DNA from: Bacteriovorax sp. BAL6_X
GTDB taxonomy: Bacteria > Bdellovibrionota > Bacteriovoracia > Bacteriovoracales > Bacteriovoracaceae
NCBI RefSeq assembly: GCF_000443995.1
Contig: NZ_AUMC01000003.1
Location: 1-64,000, forward strand
Direction: 5' to 3'
Length of the DNA: 64,000 nt
Positions 16,682 through 25,923 of the stretch are shown here, one piece after another. Both the position numbers and the translations under genes were made by a program. Position 1 is the stretch's first letter, and the number at the start of each line of letters is the position of its first letter. Under the pieces are notes generated by a model, which saw only the letters and a program-made list of their open reading frames with translations, was not told where the DNA came from and ran no database searches.

Positions 16682-18256
16682 ATGTCAACAACCAGTGAAA
16701 ATATATTAGAGCAAAAAAGAGCTCTTTTAGTAGACAGAAGAATGCAGGCCGAGCTTGGTGGTGGTGAAGCGAGAATCGCTAAGCAACATGAGCAAGGTAA
16801 GTATACTGCAAGAGAAAGAATTGAAAGACTTGTTGATCCGGGTACTTTCATAGAGTTTGATAAGTTTGTTACACATCGTTGTGTGAACTTCGGAATGGAA
16901 AATAAGAAGTTTTACGGAGATGGTGTTGTTACAGGTATCGCAGAAATTAACGGACAGAAAATTGCGGTTTACTCTCAAGACTTTACTTGTTGGGGTGGAG
17001 CACTTGGTGAAGCTCATGCAAGAAAGATCTGTAAGATTATGGACTTCGCACTTGATAACAGAATTCCTGTAATTGGTATTCAAGATTCAGGTGGAGCTCG
17101 TATTCAAGAAGGTGTTGATGCACTTGGTGGATACGCTGAAATTTTCTACAGAAACGTAAAGGCTTCAGGTGTAATTCCTCAGATCTCATTAATCATGGGT
17201 CCTTCAGCAGGTGGAGCTGTTTATTCTCCAGCTGTAACTGACTTTATCTTCATGGTTGATAAGTCATCATACATGTTTGTTACGGGTCCAGATGTTATCA
17301 AGACTGTAACTCATGAAGAAGTAACAAAAGAAGACCTTGGTGGTGCAACAGCTCACTCAGAAAAGTCAGGTGTATGTCAGTTTAAGTGTAAAGACGAAGA
17401 CGAAACATTTGAAAGAGTAAGAGAGTTAATGAGCTATATCCCGGCTTCTAACTTTAAAAAGCAAGCGCCTAAATATACTTCGGATCCAGTTTATAGAGAT
17501 AACTCTAAACTAAAAGAAGTTGTACCAGGTAACCCTAAGAAGCCATACGATATGAAAGAAGTAATTCTTGATATCGTTGATGATGGGCACTTCTTAGAAG
17601 TACATAAAGATTATGCAAGAAATATCATCGTTGGTTTCGCATCAATTGGTGGAATTAAAATTGGTATCGTAGCAAATCAACCAGAAGTTCTAGCTGGTGT
17701 TCTTGATATCGATTCATCTTGTAAGGCTGCTCGTTTCATCAGATTCTGTGATGCTTTTGATATTCCTATTGTTTCACTTGTAGACGTTCCAGGTTTCTTA
17801 CCAGGTACAGTTCAAGAGTACGGTGGGATCATTAAGCACGGATCTAAACTTCTATATGCATACGCAGAAGCGACAGTTCCTCTAATTACTTTAATTACAA
17901 GAAAGTCTTACGGTGGAGCTTATGACGTTATGGCATCTAAGCACATTCGTTCAGACGTAAACCTTGCTTATCCAACTGGTGAAATTGCAGTTATGGGAGC
18001 AGAAGGTGCAGTTAATATTGTATTTAGAAAAGAACTTCAAGGCCTTGAAGGTGAAGCTTATGATAAGAAGAAAGCTGAGCTAGTTGCAAATTATGAGAAT
18101 AACTTTGCTAATCCATATGTTGCAGCTGAAAGAGGATATATTGATGCTGTTATTCTTCCTGAAGAAACAAGAAAGCGTCTATATGAATACCTAGTAGTTC
18201 TTAAAGATAAGAACGTTGACCGTCCAAAACGTAAACACGGGAATATTCAATTATGA
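16682..18256 (+). CDS. pccB: Acyl-CoA (propionyl-CoA) carboxylase beta subunit
   Basis: Carboxyltransferase subunit (524 aa) that moves CO2 from biotin to an acyl-CoA. It shows the PccB/MmdA family features GKYTARERIERLVDPGTFIE, the oxyanion-forming GGARIQEGVDALGGYAEIF and the second-domain block VDVPGFLPGTVQEYGGIIKHGSKLLYAYAEATVP. The family prefers propionyl-CoA. That choice is supported by the nearby methylmalonyl-CoA mutase, but acetyl-CoA use cannot be excluded. A GGAGGGG site precedes ATG 16682. The stop overlaps the next start by four bases (ATGA), so the subunits are co-translated. Confidence 0.92.
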   Translation: MSTTSENILEQKRALLVDRRMQAELGGGEARIAKQHEQGKYTARERIERLVDPGTFIEFDKFVTHRCVNFGMENKKFYGDGVVTGIAEINGQKIAVYSQDFTCWGGALGEAHARKICKIMDFALDNRIPVIGIQDSGGARIQEGVDALGGYAEIFYRNVKASGVIPQISLIMGPSAGGAVYSPAVTDFIFMVDKSSYMFVTGPDVIKTVTHEEVTKEDLGGATAHSEKSGVCQFKCKDEDETFERVRELMSYIPASNFKKQAPKYTSDPVYRDNSKLKEVVPGNPKKPYDMKEVILDIVDDGHFLEVHKDYARNIIVGFASIGGIKIGIVANQPEVLAGVLDIDSSCKAARFIRFCDAFDIPIVSLVDVPGFLPGTVQEYGGIIKHGSKLLYAYAEATVPLITLITRKSYGGAYDVMASKHIRSDVNLAYPTGEIAVMGAEGAVNIVFRKELQGLEGEAYDKKKAELVANYENNFANPYVAAERGYIDAVILPEETRKRLYEYLVVLKDKNVDRPKRKHGNIQL

Positions 18257-19704
18257 TGATCAGACAGCCAAAGAACATGGAAAGAAGAGTACTAATTGCT
18301 AACCGTGGAGAAATTGCTTCACGTGTTGCAAAAGCTTGTCGTGAGCTTGGGCATACTGCGATTGGTATTTACACAGATAATGAACCACAAGGGACTCACT
18401 TACAATTTTGTGATGAATGGGTATACCTTCCAGGAAATACAAACGCTGAGACATACCTTAATGTTGAAAAGCTTGTAGCTCTTGCAAAAGAAGTAAAAGC
18501 CGATGGTGTACACCCAGGTTACGGTTTTCTTTCTGAAAATAGAGATTTTGCAAATGCTCTATCTGATGCAGGTATTACTTTTATTGGTCCACACGTTGAG
18601 GCCATTAGAGTTATGGGTGATAAGGCAACATCTAAGAAGCTAGCAAATGATGCTGGTGTTCCTACTGTTCCAGGTACAGATCACGCTGTTCCAACTGTTG
18701 ATGAAGCGGTTGAGATTGCAAGTAGAATTGGTTATCCAGTTCTACTAAAAGCTGTTGCCGGTGGTGGTGGACGTGGTATGCGTGCATGTAAAGATGAAGC
18801 TGAAGTACGTGCTCAGTTTGAAGCCGTAGGACGTGAGTCTATGGCAGCTTTCAATAACGGAGATCTTTTAGTTGAGAAACTAATTGTTAACCCTCGTCAC
18901 ATTGAAGTTCAGATTCTTGCAGATAAGAAAGGTAATACTTTCCACTTTTTTGAAAGAGAGTGTTCGGTACAAAGAAGACACCAGAAGATTATTGAAGAAG
19001 CACCATCTCCATTTATTGGAACTGATGAAGAACTTCGTCAAAGTGTTTGTGAAACGGCAGTTAAGCTTGCTAAGGCAGTAAACTATGACTCAGCAGGAAC
19101 AGTTGAATTCATCATGGGTGAAGATAAGCAATTTTACTTCCTAGAAATGAATACACGTATTCAAGTTGAACACCCAATCACTGAAGAAATCACAGGAATG
19201 GATCTTATTGTTTGTATGATCCAAGCTGCTTTTGGTGATGAGTTAGGTATTCCTTCTCAAGAATTCATCAGAAGGTCAGGACATGCAATTGAGTGTCGTA
19301 TTTGTGCCGAAGATCCAATTACAATGCTTCCAGCTCCAGGTCTTGTTACAGGTTTTGAAACAAACTTCCCACAAGGAACACGTTTTGATCACTGTCTATA
19401 CAAAGGACTTGAGGTAACACCTGATTTCGACCCAATGGTTGGAAAGTTAGTTTGTAAGGGAATTGTTCGTGATGTTGCTGTTAGAAAAATGAATGCAGCT
19501 CTTGATGGATTATTCATTGAAGGACTTAAGACAAACCTTCCTCTGCTAAAAGAAATTATGACAGAGAAGAACTTTGTTGAAGGTCACTACTCAACAGCTT
19601 ATATTGGTGAAATAGCACCTCAGAACAACGTGAAGACAGACCTAGATCATATTAAACTTTATACGATCATTGCTGGTTCTGAAGCACGTAGGATGGGTAT
19701 CTAA
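18253..19704 (+). CDS. Biotin carboxylase subunit of the acyl-CoA carboxylase
   Basis: ATP-grasp biotin carboxylase (483 aa) that carboxylates the biotin of the partner carrier protein. Key segments are RVLIANRGEIASRVAKACRELG, the glycine-rich ATP loop KAVAGGGGRGMR, the FFERECSVQRRHQKIIEEAPSP block and the catalytic EMNTRIQVEHPITE region. It is a stand-alone subunit, not fused to the carrier domain as in PccA, and is about 30 residues longer than E. coli AccC. ATG 18253 overlaps the pccB stop; an in-frame ATG at 18277 (MERRVLIANRG) matches the family start better. Neither has a strong ribosome-binding site. Confidence 0.93.
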   Translation: MMIRQPKNMERRVLIANRGEIASRVAKACRELGHTAIGIYTDNEPQGTHLQFCDEWVYLPGNTNAETYLNVEKLVALAKEVKADGVHPGYGFLSENRDFANALSDAGITFIGPHVEAIRVMGDKATSKKLANDAGVPTVPGTDHAVPTVDEAVEIASRIGYPVLLKAVAGGGGRGMRACKDEAEVRAQFEAVGRESMAAFNNGDLLVEKLIVNPRHIEVQILADKKGNTFHFFERECSVQRRHQKIIEEAPSPFIGTDEELRQSVCETAVKLAKAVNYDSAGTVEFIMGEDKQFYFLEMNTRIQVEHPITEEITGMDLIVCMIQAAFGDELGIPSQEFIRRSGHAIECRICAEDPITMLPAPGLVTGFETNFPQGTRFDHCLYKGLEVTPDFDPMVGKLVCKGIVRDVAVRKMNAALDGLFIEGLKTNLPLLKEIMTEKNFVEGHYSTAYIGEIAPQNNVKTDLDHIKLYTIIAGSEARRMGI

Positions 19705-19705
19705 G

Positions 19706-20212
19706 ATGAGAACATATTTAATTAATGATAATGAAGAAGTAATCGTTGATTTAACAAGAACTAAAGTTCACGATCACAGCTTAGTTGAGTTTGATTTTTC
19801 TACATTAAAAGAAGGCGAAAGAAACCTTCATGAAACGATGTGGTTAAGAAAGCTCTGTGGCCAATACTTTATCTCTAAGGATAATAAAACTTGGAAAAAG
19901 ATCCCAAGACAAGATCTTCCATCAAGAGTTGTGAATGTTGATAAGGTATACTCTTTATTTAGAGGATATAAGCCTTCTGGCTTAGGTGGAGCTGACGCTG
20001 GTGAGCTTCTTACTAAAATGCCAGGTAAAGTTGTTAAGATCAATGTTGAAGTTGGTCAACCTGTTAAGGCCGGTGAAACTCTAATTATTCTTGAGGCCAT
20101 GAAAATGGAGAATGAGATTAAGAGTGGAATTGATGGTACAGTTAAAGCAATTCACGTTAAAGAAGGGGACGCATTAGAAGAAAACGTCCTCATGTTAGAA
20201 GTAGAAGCATAG
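19706..20212 (+). CDS. Biotin carboxyl carrier protein
   Basis: Carrier subunit (168 aa). The C-terminal 70 residues form a biotinyl domain with the motif EAMKMEN, in which Lys133 is the expected biotinylation site. The N-terminal 80 residues are a separate domain (RTYLINDNEEVIVDLTR) like the beta-rich linker that follows biotin carboxylase in PccA-type enzymes. ATG 19706 directly follows the previous stop; the frame opens earlier at 19670 inside the carboxylase gene. BirA, which would attach biotin, is encoded at 52079-52735. This gene completes a three-subunit enzyme. Confidence 0.93.
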   Translation: MRTYLINDNEEVIVDLTRTKVHDHSLVEFDFSTLKEGERNLHETMWLRKLCGQYFISKDNKTWKKIPRQDLPSRVVNVDKVYSLFRGYKPSGLGGADAGELLTKMPGKVVKINVEVGQPVKAGETLIILEAMKMENEIKSGIDGTVKAIHVKEGDALEENVLMLEVEA

Positions 20213-20233
20213 GACGCAAGTCAAGGAGAGCAA

Positions 20234-21226
20234 ATGTCTTTTAATAATGGACAAGCACCAAGGAATGACTTCGAAAAAATGAAACAAGATTTAGATAAGG
20301 GGCTCAAGTTACTTGGCCCCTTTTTTGTATTTATTGTTTTAGTAATTTTCGGATACACATCTTTTTATACTGTTGAGCCTGACGAAGAGGCCGTGGTAAT
20401 TCGTCTGGGGAAGTATATTAATACTAATACTCCAGGTCTTCATTTTAAAATTCCATTTGGAATAGATGAAGTTATCAAGGTTAAGGTTAAAACAGTTCTT
20501 CAAGAAGAATTTGGATTTAGAACAAAGAGCACAAGATCTCGTCGTTCGTCTTACTCAGGTGACAATTTTGATAATGAATCTCTCATGTTAACGGGGGATT
20601 TAAATGTTGCCTCAGTTGAGTGGGCAGTACAATATCAAGTAAGAGATCCATTTAAGTTTATTTTTCAAACAAGTGAACCAGTTAGAAATATTCGTGACAT
20701 TTCAGAATCAATTATGAGGAGAGTTGTCGGGGATAGATCTGTAACAGATGTATTAACTGTTGGAAAGGTTGAAATTGAAGCTGATGCAAAGGTTTTAATG
20801 CAAGAAGTGATTGATAAATATGATATGGGAGTTTCAATTATTTCGGTAAAACTTCAAGATGTTAATCCACCTCAAGTTGTTAAGGCTTCATTTAATGAAG
20901 TTAACGAAGCAAAACAAGAACAAGAAAAGGCCATTAACGAAGCAGAGGGTGCTTATAATAAGGTTATTCCTGAAGCACGTGGTAAGGCCGAGAAAATGGT
21001 TTCTGAAGCCGAAGGTTATGCTGCTGCACTTGTGAACCGTGCAGAAGGGGATGTTGCGAAATTTAAGGAAATTCTTAAAGAATATCGTCGCGCTCCAAAA
21101 ATTACAAAGAAACGCCTTTATATTGAAGCAATGGAAGGGCTTTATAAGAAGTACGATAATCTTACGATTATTGATCCAAAGGTTAAGGGACTTCTGCCGA
21201 TTTACAACCAAGGAGCTAAGAAATGA
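20234..21226 (+). CDS. hflK: HflK-like SPFH/band 7 membrane protein
   Basis: HflK-type protein (330 aa). In other bacteria HflK and HflC form a large periplasm-facing cage around the FtsH protease. One N-terminal transmembrane segment (about 30-48) is followed by the SPFH domain (EEAVVIRLGKYINTNTPGLHFKIPFG) and a coiled-coil region rich in Glu/Ala (KQEQEKAINEAEGAYNKVIPEARG). It starts after AAGGAG, 21 bases behind the carrier-protein gene, and overlaps hflC by four bases. Unusually, codons 22-31 contain a terminator-like hairpin (20299-20326). ftsH is not in the window. Confidence 0.92.
   Translation: MSFNNGQAPRNDFEKMKQDLDKGLKLLGPFFVFIVLVIFGYTSFYTVEPDEEAVVIRLGKYINTNTPGLHFKIPFGIDEVIKVKVKTVLQEEFGFRTKSTRSRRSSYSGDNFDNESLMLTGDLNVASVEWAVQYQVRDPFKFIFQTSEPVRNIRDISESIMRRVVGDRSVTDVLTVGKVEIEADAKVLMQEVIDKYDMGVSIISVKLQDVNPPQVVKASFNEVNEAKQEQEKAINEAEGAYNKVIPEARGKAEKMVSEAEGYAAALVNRAEGDVAKFKEILKEYRRAPKITKKRLYIEAMEGLYKKYDNLTIIDPKVKGLLPIYNQGAKK
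20299..20326 (+). terminator. Terminator-like hairpin inside the 5' end of hflK
   Basis: GGGGC-CAAG (20299-20308 with T20304 bulged) pairs with CTTGGCCCC (20312-20320) around TTA, followed at once by six T. The structure is as strong as the genuine terminators in this window, but it lies 65 bases inside the hflK frame. Confidence 0.7.
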
Positions 21227-22164
21227 ATAAAGTTGTAACTCTGATTGTTGTTGTTTTTATCGGTTTAATTTTAGGAAAGCAGTCACTTTTTATTGTTAGT
21301 GAAGGTCGACAAGCAATTATCACTGAATTTGGTAAACCCGTTGGTAAGCCGATAACAGATGCAGGTCTTCATTATAAGAAACCTTTTGTTCAAGATGTAC
21401 GCTTTGTTGATAAGCGAATTCTTAGCTGGGATGGTTTTCCAAATCAGATACCTACAAAAGATAAGAAATTCATTAAAGTAGATACAACGGCAAGATTTAA
21501 AATTATCGATGCTCTTAAATTTATCCAAACTGTACGTAATACTGAAGGTGCAAAAAAGAGAATTGATACGATCTTAGACTCAGCAACAAGAAATGTAATT
21601 TCATCTCATGATCTTGTTGAGGCCGTACGTAATTCTAATGCAATTATTGAAAAGTTAAATACTACTAAAGTTGATGTTAACGAAATTGAAGAAGAAATAA
21701 CTGGTGATATTGAAGATGTAAACGTTGGTAGAGAAAAATTATCTCAACTAATTGTAAGTAAAGCCGATGGAGAGTTAGAACAATTTGGTATTCAACTTAT
21801 TGATGTACAATTAAGACGCATTTCTTATGAAAAGTCAGTAGAACGTAAAGTATACGAAAGAATGATTTCAGAACGTCAGAGAATTGCACAAAAGATTAGA
21901 TCAATCGGAGAAGGTGAAAAGGCCAAGATTGAAGGACGTTTAGTAAAAGATTTACAAACAATTCAATCAGAAGGTTATAAGAAGTCACAATTGATTAAAG
22001 GTCGTGCGGAAGCAAAGGCTTCAGCAGTTTATGCGAAGGCTTTCTCTCAAGATCCTAGCTTTTTTGAGTTTGTAAGATCTCTTGAGGCATATAAGACTTC
22101 AATTAAAGGTAAGACTAAGTTTATAATTTCTAATGATAACGAATTTTTAAAATATTTGAGGTAA
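21223..22164 (+). CDS. hflC: HflC-like SPFH/band 7 membrane protein
   Basis: HflC-type partner of HflK (313 aa). An N-terminal membrane segment (about 3-21) is followed by FIVSEGRQAIITEFGKPVGKPITDAGLHYKKPF, characteristic of HflC, and a coiled-coil tail with RAEAKASAVYAKAFSQDPSFFEFVRSLEAYK, the canonical HflC end. AAGGAG lies within the end of hflK and the reading frames overlap as ATGA. The pair is complete, so a regulatory cage for FtsH is likely, although ftsH itself must be elsewhere. Confidence 0.93.
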   Translation: MNKVVTLIVVVFIGLILGKQSLFIVSEGRQAIITEFGKPVGKPITDAGLHYKKPFVQDVRFVDKRILSWDGFPNQIPTKDKKFIKVDTTARFKIIDALKFIQTVRNTEGAKKRIDTILDSATRNVISSHDLVEAVRNSNAIIEKLNTTKVDVNEIEEEITGDIEDVNVGREKLSQLIVSKADGELEQFGIQLIDVQLRRISYEKSVERKVYERMISERQRIAQKIRSIGEGEKAKIEGRLVKDLQTIQSEGYKKSQLIKGRAEAKASAVYAKAFSQDPSFFEFVRSLEAYKTSIKGKTKFIISNDNEFLKYLR

Positions 22165-22167
22165 GCA

Positions 22168-22791
22168 TTGATTGAATATGTAATTGCTGAAAATCCAGAT
22201 GATCGCGTATTACAAAAAGTTTCACAGGCTCTTAATAATGGAGAGCTTGTGTGCTTACCAACTGATACGAGTTGGGTCGTTATCGCATCTCCTTTTAGTA
22301 AAAAAGGAATTGAAAGAATTTATAAATATAAGAATGCTCCAAAATTAAAAGCATTTTCACTCTTATGTGATTCTATATCGATGGCCTCTGATGTGGCCAA
22401 TATTGATGATGGTGTTTTTCGCTATATTAAGCGAATTATTCCAGGTCACTATACGTTTATATTTAATGCCAATAAGAAAATTACTAAGGCCGTTGCTGCA
22501 AACAAAACTGATCACGAAGTAGGGATCCGCTTTGTTCCATCTACTCTTATTAGTCGACTACTTGATATACATGGAGAGCCAGTTTTATCGAGCAATATTG
22601 ATTTAGATAAGTTTACGCCATCTCTCTCTTCTTATGATGATTTATACTCATATATGATTGAAGAATCATTGGCCGGAATTATTTCACTCATTGTTGACCC
22701 AGGAGAGCATGAGTTTGTAGGCTCATCAACAATTGTAGACTTCACTAATGGTGAAGCGGATGTCATTAGACAAGGCGCAGGCATCCTTTAA
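22168..22791 (+). CDS. YciO/YrdC/Sua5-family protein
   Basis: A 207-residue protein of the YrdC-like fold, whose best-known members make threonylcarbamoyl-AMP for tRNA t6A37. LPTDTSW near residue 31, KLKAFSLLC, the PGHYTFIF segment and the late GSSTIVDF strand fit the family. The length matches YciO rather than the longer Sua5. A TTG start at 22168 is supported by GAGG overlapping the hflC stop. It probably forms the last gene of this operon. Whether it is the essential t6A enzyme or a paralogue is undecided. Confidence 0.82.
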   Translation: MIEYVIAENPDDRVLQKVSQALNNGELVCLPTDTSWVVIASPFSKKGIERIYKYKNAPKLKAFSLLCDSISMASDVANIDDGVFRYIKRIIPGHYTFIFNANKKITKAVAANKTDHEVGIRFVPSTLISRLLDIHGEPVLSSNIDLDKFTPSLSSYDDLYSYMIEESLAGIISLIVDPGEHEFVGSSTIVDFTNGEADVIRQGAGIL

Positions 22792-22840
22792 GTTACATAA
22801 ATATTTATAGTTAAACTTTGGAAATCAAAAAGTTAGTTTA

Positions 22841-23800
22841 TTATTTGCTAAATAAGATTTGAATTAATTTATTTGCAGCACTAAGAGGTGTTTCAACTTC
22901 ATTTAAGATATTGTCATTTAGCTTTGTCCATTCTGACTGAAGAGATGGGTTGGCCCTAACCTTATTTTCAAGTAATTCATTAAATAGTTTCTTAAGCCAG
23001 TCTTGATTCTGTCTTTTACGTTTTAGCTGAATTTTTTCTTGGTTTTCTTGGTAGATTTTTTCAATTAATTCCCAATATTCTGTTACGCCTTTATTCTCTA
23101 AGGCGGAGGACATCATTACATTTGCGCCGATTTTTTGCTCTGTTTTAATCACGCCAAGAGCTGACTTATATTGAACCATTGTATCGTGTGCTTTTTGTTT
23201 ATTATCACCATCTGCTTTATTGATAACGATATTGTCACAGAGTTCAATAATACCCTTTTTTATTCCTTGAAGTTCATCACCTCCACCTGGAAGTAGAAGT
23301 ACTGTGAATAAGTCCACAATATTTGCAACATCATACTCGGACTGACCGACACCAACTGTCTCAATAAGTACAACATCATAGCCTGCAGCTTCACAGGCAA
23401 GCATGACTTCTCTCGTCTTTAGAGCTACTCCACCAAGGTTTCCAGATGAAGGAGTAGGGCGAATAAAAGCATTTTTTTCTTGGGCCAGCTTCTCCATTCG
23501 AGTTTTGTCACCTAGAAGGCTTCCTCCACTTAGGGGAGAGCTAGGGTCAATGGCCAGGACTGCAACCTTTAGCCCCTTGTCAATTAAATGAAGTCCCAGG
23601 GATTCGATAAATGTCGACTTACCAACCCCTGGTGTTCCAGAAATACCAATACGAATAGAATCTCCAGTTAATGGAAGAATCTCGTTTAATAATGATTGAG
23701 CTTCTTTTTGATGCTCGCTCTTCTTACTTTCGATTAGAGTGATGAATTTAGAAAGTGATCTAATATTTCCACTTTTTAATTTCTGGATATCTATTTGCAT
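22841..23800 (-). CDS. meaB: MeaB-type G3E GTPase, chaperone of methylmalonyl-CoA mutase
   Basis: GTPase (319 aa) that protects, and gates cofactor loading into, methylmalonyl-CoA mutase. The Walker A motif GTPGVGKS is at residues 55-62, followed by AIDPSSPLSGGSLLGDKTRM, the ETVGVGQSEYDVANIVD switch region and NKAD for guanine specificity. It starts in a one-base overlap (TAATG) with the mutase stop, after a GAGG site, which fits the usual operon pairing. It is also called ArgK in older annotations. Confidence 0.95.
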   Translation of the reverse strand: MQIDIQKLKSGNIRSLSKFITLIESKKSEHQKEAQSLLNEILPLTGDSIRIGISGTPGVGKSTFIESLGLHLIDKGLKVAVLAIDPSSPLSGGSLLGDKTRMEKLAQEKNAFIRPTPSSGNLGGVALKTREVMLACEAAGYDVVLIETVGVGQSEYDVANIVDLFTVLLLPGGGDELQGIKKGIIELCDNIVINKADGDNKQKAHDTMVQYKSALGVIKTEQKIGANVMMSSALENKGVTEYWELIEKIYQENQEKIQLKRKRQNQDWLKKLFNELLENKVRANPSLQSEWTKLNDNILNEVETPLSAANKLIQILFSK

Positions 23801-25923
23801 TACTTTTGGGCCTCTTTGATTTTAGTAATTACATCTTTTGCGGCTTCAGCAATCGTAGTTCCTGGCCCATAGATACCTTTAACACCAGCTTCATATAAGA
23901 AGTCGTAGTCTTTTCTAGGGATTACTCCTCCAGCAACAACGATGATATCTTCAGCATCAAGTTTTTTAAGCTCTGCAATTAGTTCTGGAATAAGAGTCTT
24001 ATGTCCGGCCGCAAGTGAAGATGCTCCAACGACGTGTACATCATTTTCTACTGCTTGCTTTGCGACTTCTTCAGGAGTTGAGAAAAGTGGAGAAAGGTCA
24101 ACATCAAAACCTACATCGGCATAAGCTGTTGCGACAACTTTTGCTCCTCGGTCATGTCCATCTTGTCCCATTTTTGCAACTAAGATTCTCGGACGACGTC
24201 CAAAATCTTTTTCGAATTGGTCAATATCATTCTTAATACTCATCCATTCCTCATCACTTTCAAATGATTTACCGTAAACACCTGAAACAGTTTTAGTATT
24301 TGCATTGTAGCGTCCCCACTCTTTCTCGAGAGCGTAAGTTATTTCCCCAACACTACAGCGGGCTTCCATTGCTTCAACCGCAAGCTCTAGGCCGTTTCCA
24401 TTACCAGTTTTAGCATAGTACTCAAGCTTGGCCATGCATTCACTAACTTTTGCTTCATCTCGTGATTCACGAATTTCTTCAAGTCTCTTGATTTGCTCGT
24501 TAAGCACTTGAACATTATCGATTTCAAGAACTTCAACATGGTCTTCTTTTGTAGGTTTGTATTTATTAACCCCTACAATTACATCTTCGCCGCGATCAAT
24601 ACGTGCTTGCTTTAGTGCTGCAGATTCTTCAATCTTAAGTTTTGGAAGTCCCGTTTCGATTGCTTTGGCCATGCCACCAGCTTCTTGAATTTCCTTGATT
24701 AGGTCACGTGCTTTATCAGCAATCTCTTTTGTTAGAGTCTCCATCATATATGAACCACCCCAAGGATCAACTGTATTGGTAATACCAGTTTCTTCTTGGA
24801 GGATGATTTGAGTATTTCTTGCAATACGAGCTGAGAATTCTGTCGGAAGCGCTATTGCTTCATCAAAAGAGTTTGTGTGAAGAGATTGAGTTCCACCGAA
24901 TACAGCGGCCATTGCTTCAATTGTTGTACGAATAATATTATTATATGGATCTTGTTCCGTTAGAGACCAACCAGAAGTCTGACAGTGAGTACGTAACATC
25001 TTAGATTTAATATTCTTTGGTTCATACTCTTCTACGATTTCTGACCATAGAAGTCTTGCGGCACGAAGCTTTGCAATTTCCATATAGAAGTTCATCCCAA
25101 TACCAAAGAAGAATGAAAGTCTTGGAGCAAATTGATCAATCTGCATCCCTGCCTTAATTGCAGTATCAATATATTCTTTTCCATCTGCAAGTGTATAGGC
25201 AAGCTCTAGGGCGGCGTCAGCACCAGCTTCTTGAATGTGGTAACCAGAAATCGAGATTGAGTTAAACTTTGGCATATTATTCGAAGTATATTCAAAAATA
25301 TCTGCGATAACTTTCATTGAAGGGGCCGGAGGGAAGATATAAGTATTTCTTACCATAAACTCTTTTAGAATATCGTTTTGAATAGTTCCTGAAAGTTGGT
25401 CAAGAGATACACCTTGTTCCTTTGCTGCAACGATATATCCTGCTAGTACTGGAAGAACGGCACCGTTCATTGTCATCGATACCGATACCTTATCTAGTGG
25501 AATGCCATCAAAGAGAACTTTCATATCTTCAACAGTATCAATGGCCACACCAGCTTTACCAACATCACCTTTTACTCGCGGGTGATCTGAGTCATAACCT
25601 CTGTGTGTTGCAAGATCGAAGGCAACTGAGACACCTTGTCCACCTGCGGCCAGTGCTTTCTTATAAAAATCATTCGATTCTTTAGCTGTTGAAAATCCAG
25701 CGTATTGACGAATCGTCCACGGACGACCTGTATACATCGTTGCTCTAGGCCCTCTGATAAATGGGTCCATTCCAGGCATCGTGTCTGTAAGGTTATTATT
25801 TTCAATATCTGCTTTCGTATAAAGGGCCTTCATCTCAATTCCTTCCGGAGTTTGAGTTACTTTAATCCCTTTTCCTCTTGATTCTTTTTCTGCTAGTTCT
25901 TTCCAAGTATCTAACTTACTCAT
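23800..25923 (-). CDS. scpA: Methylmalonyl-CoA mutase, single-chain
   Basis: B12-dependent isomerase (707 aa) that converts (R)-methylmalonyl-CoA to succinyl-CoA. The N-terminal TIM barrel holds [19 protein letters not shown] and [20 protein letters not shown]. The C-terminal cobalamin domain has DGHDRG at 588-593, with His590 the lower axial cobalt ligand, and the [17 protein letters not shown] end. It is the complete catalytic chain of the MutB/ScpA type, so a homodimer is possible without a MutA partner, which is not nearby. A GGAG site precedes the ATG, and the upstream HAD gene ends right at it (TAAATG). Together with pccB it forms the propionate-to-succinyl-CoA route. Confidence 0.96.
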   Translation of the reverse strand: MSKLDTWKELAEKESRGKGIKVTQTPEGIEMKALYTKADIENNNLTDTMPGMDPFIRGPRATMYTGRPWTIRQYAGFSTAKESNDFYKKALAAGGQGVSVAFDLATHRGYDSDHPRVKGDVGKAGVAIDTVEDMKVLFDGIPLDKVSVSMTMNGAVLPVLAGYIVAAKEQGVSLDQLSGTIQNDILKEFMVRNTYIFPPAPSMKVIADIFEYTSNNMPKFNSISISGYHIQEAGADAALELAYTLADGKEYIDTAIKAGMQIDQFAPRLSFFFGIGMNFYMEIAKLRAARLLWSEIVEEYEPKNIKSKMLRTHCQTSGWSLTEQDPYNNIIRTTIEAMAAVFGGTQSLHTNSFDEAIALPTEFSARIARNTQIILQEETGITNTVDPWGGSYMMETLTKEIADKARDLIKEIQEAGGMAKAIETGLPKLKIEESAALKQARIDRGEDVIVGVNKYKPTKEDHVEVLEIDNVQVLNEQIKRLEEIRESRDEAKVSECMAKLEYYAKTGNGNGLELAVEAMEARCSVGEITYALEKEWGRYNANTKTVSGVYGKSFESDEEWMSIKNDIDQFEKDFGRRPRILVAKMGQDGHDRGAKVVATAYADVGFDVDLSPLFSTPEEVAKQAVENDVHVVGASSLAAGHKTLIPELIAELKKLDAEDIIVVAGGVIPRKDYDFLYEAGVKGIYGPGTTIAEAAKDVITKIKEAQK

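Noticed and set aside
22792-22840. Terminator between the YciO-like gene and meaB
   Set aside because: Only an imperfect AAACTTT/AAAGTT pairing with a weak T-run is visible; it is not strong enough to call.
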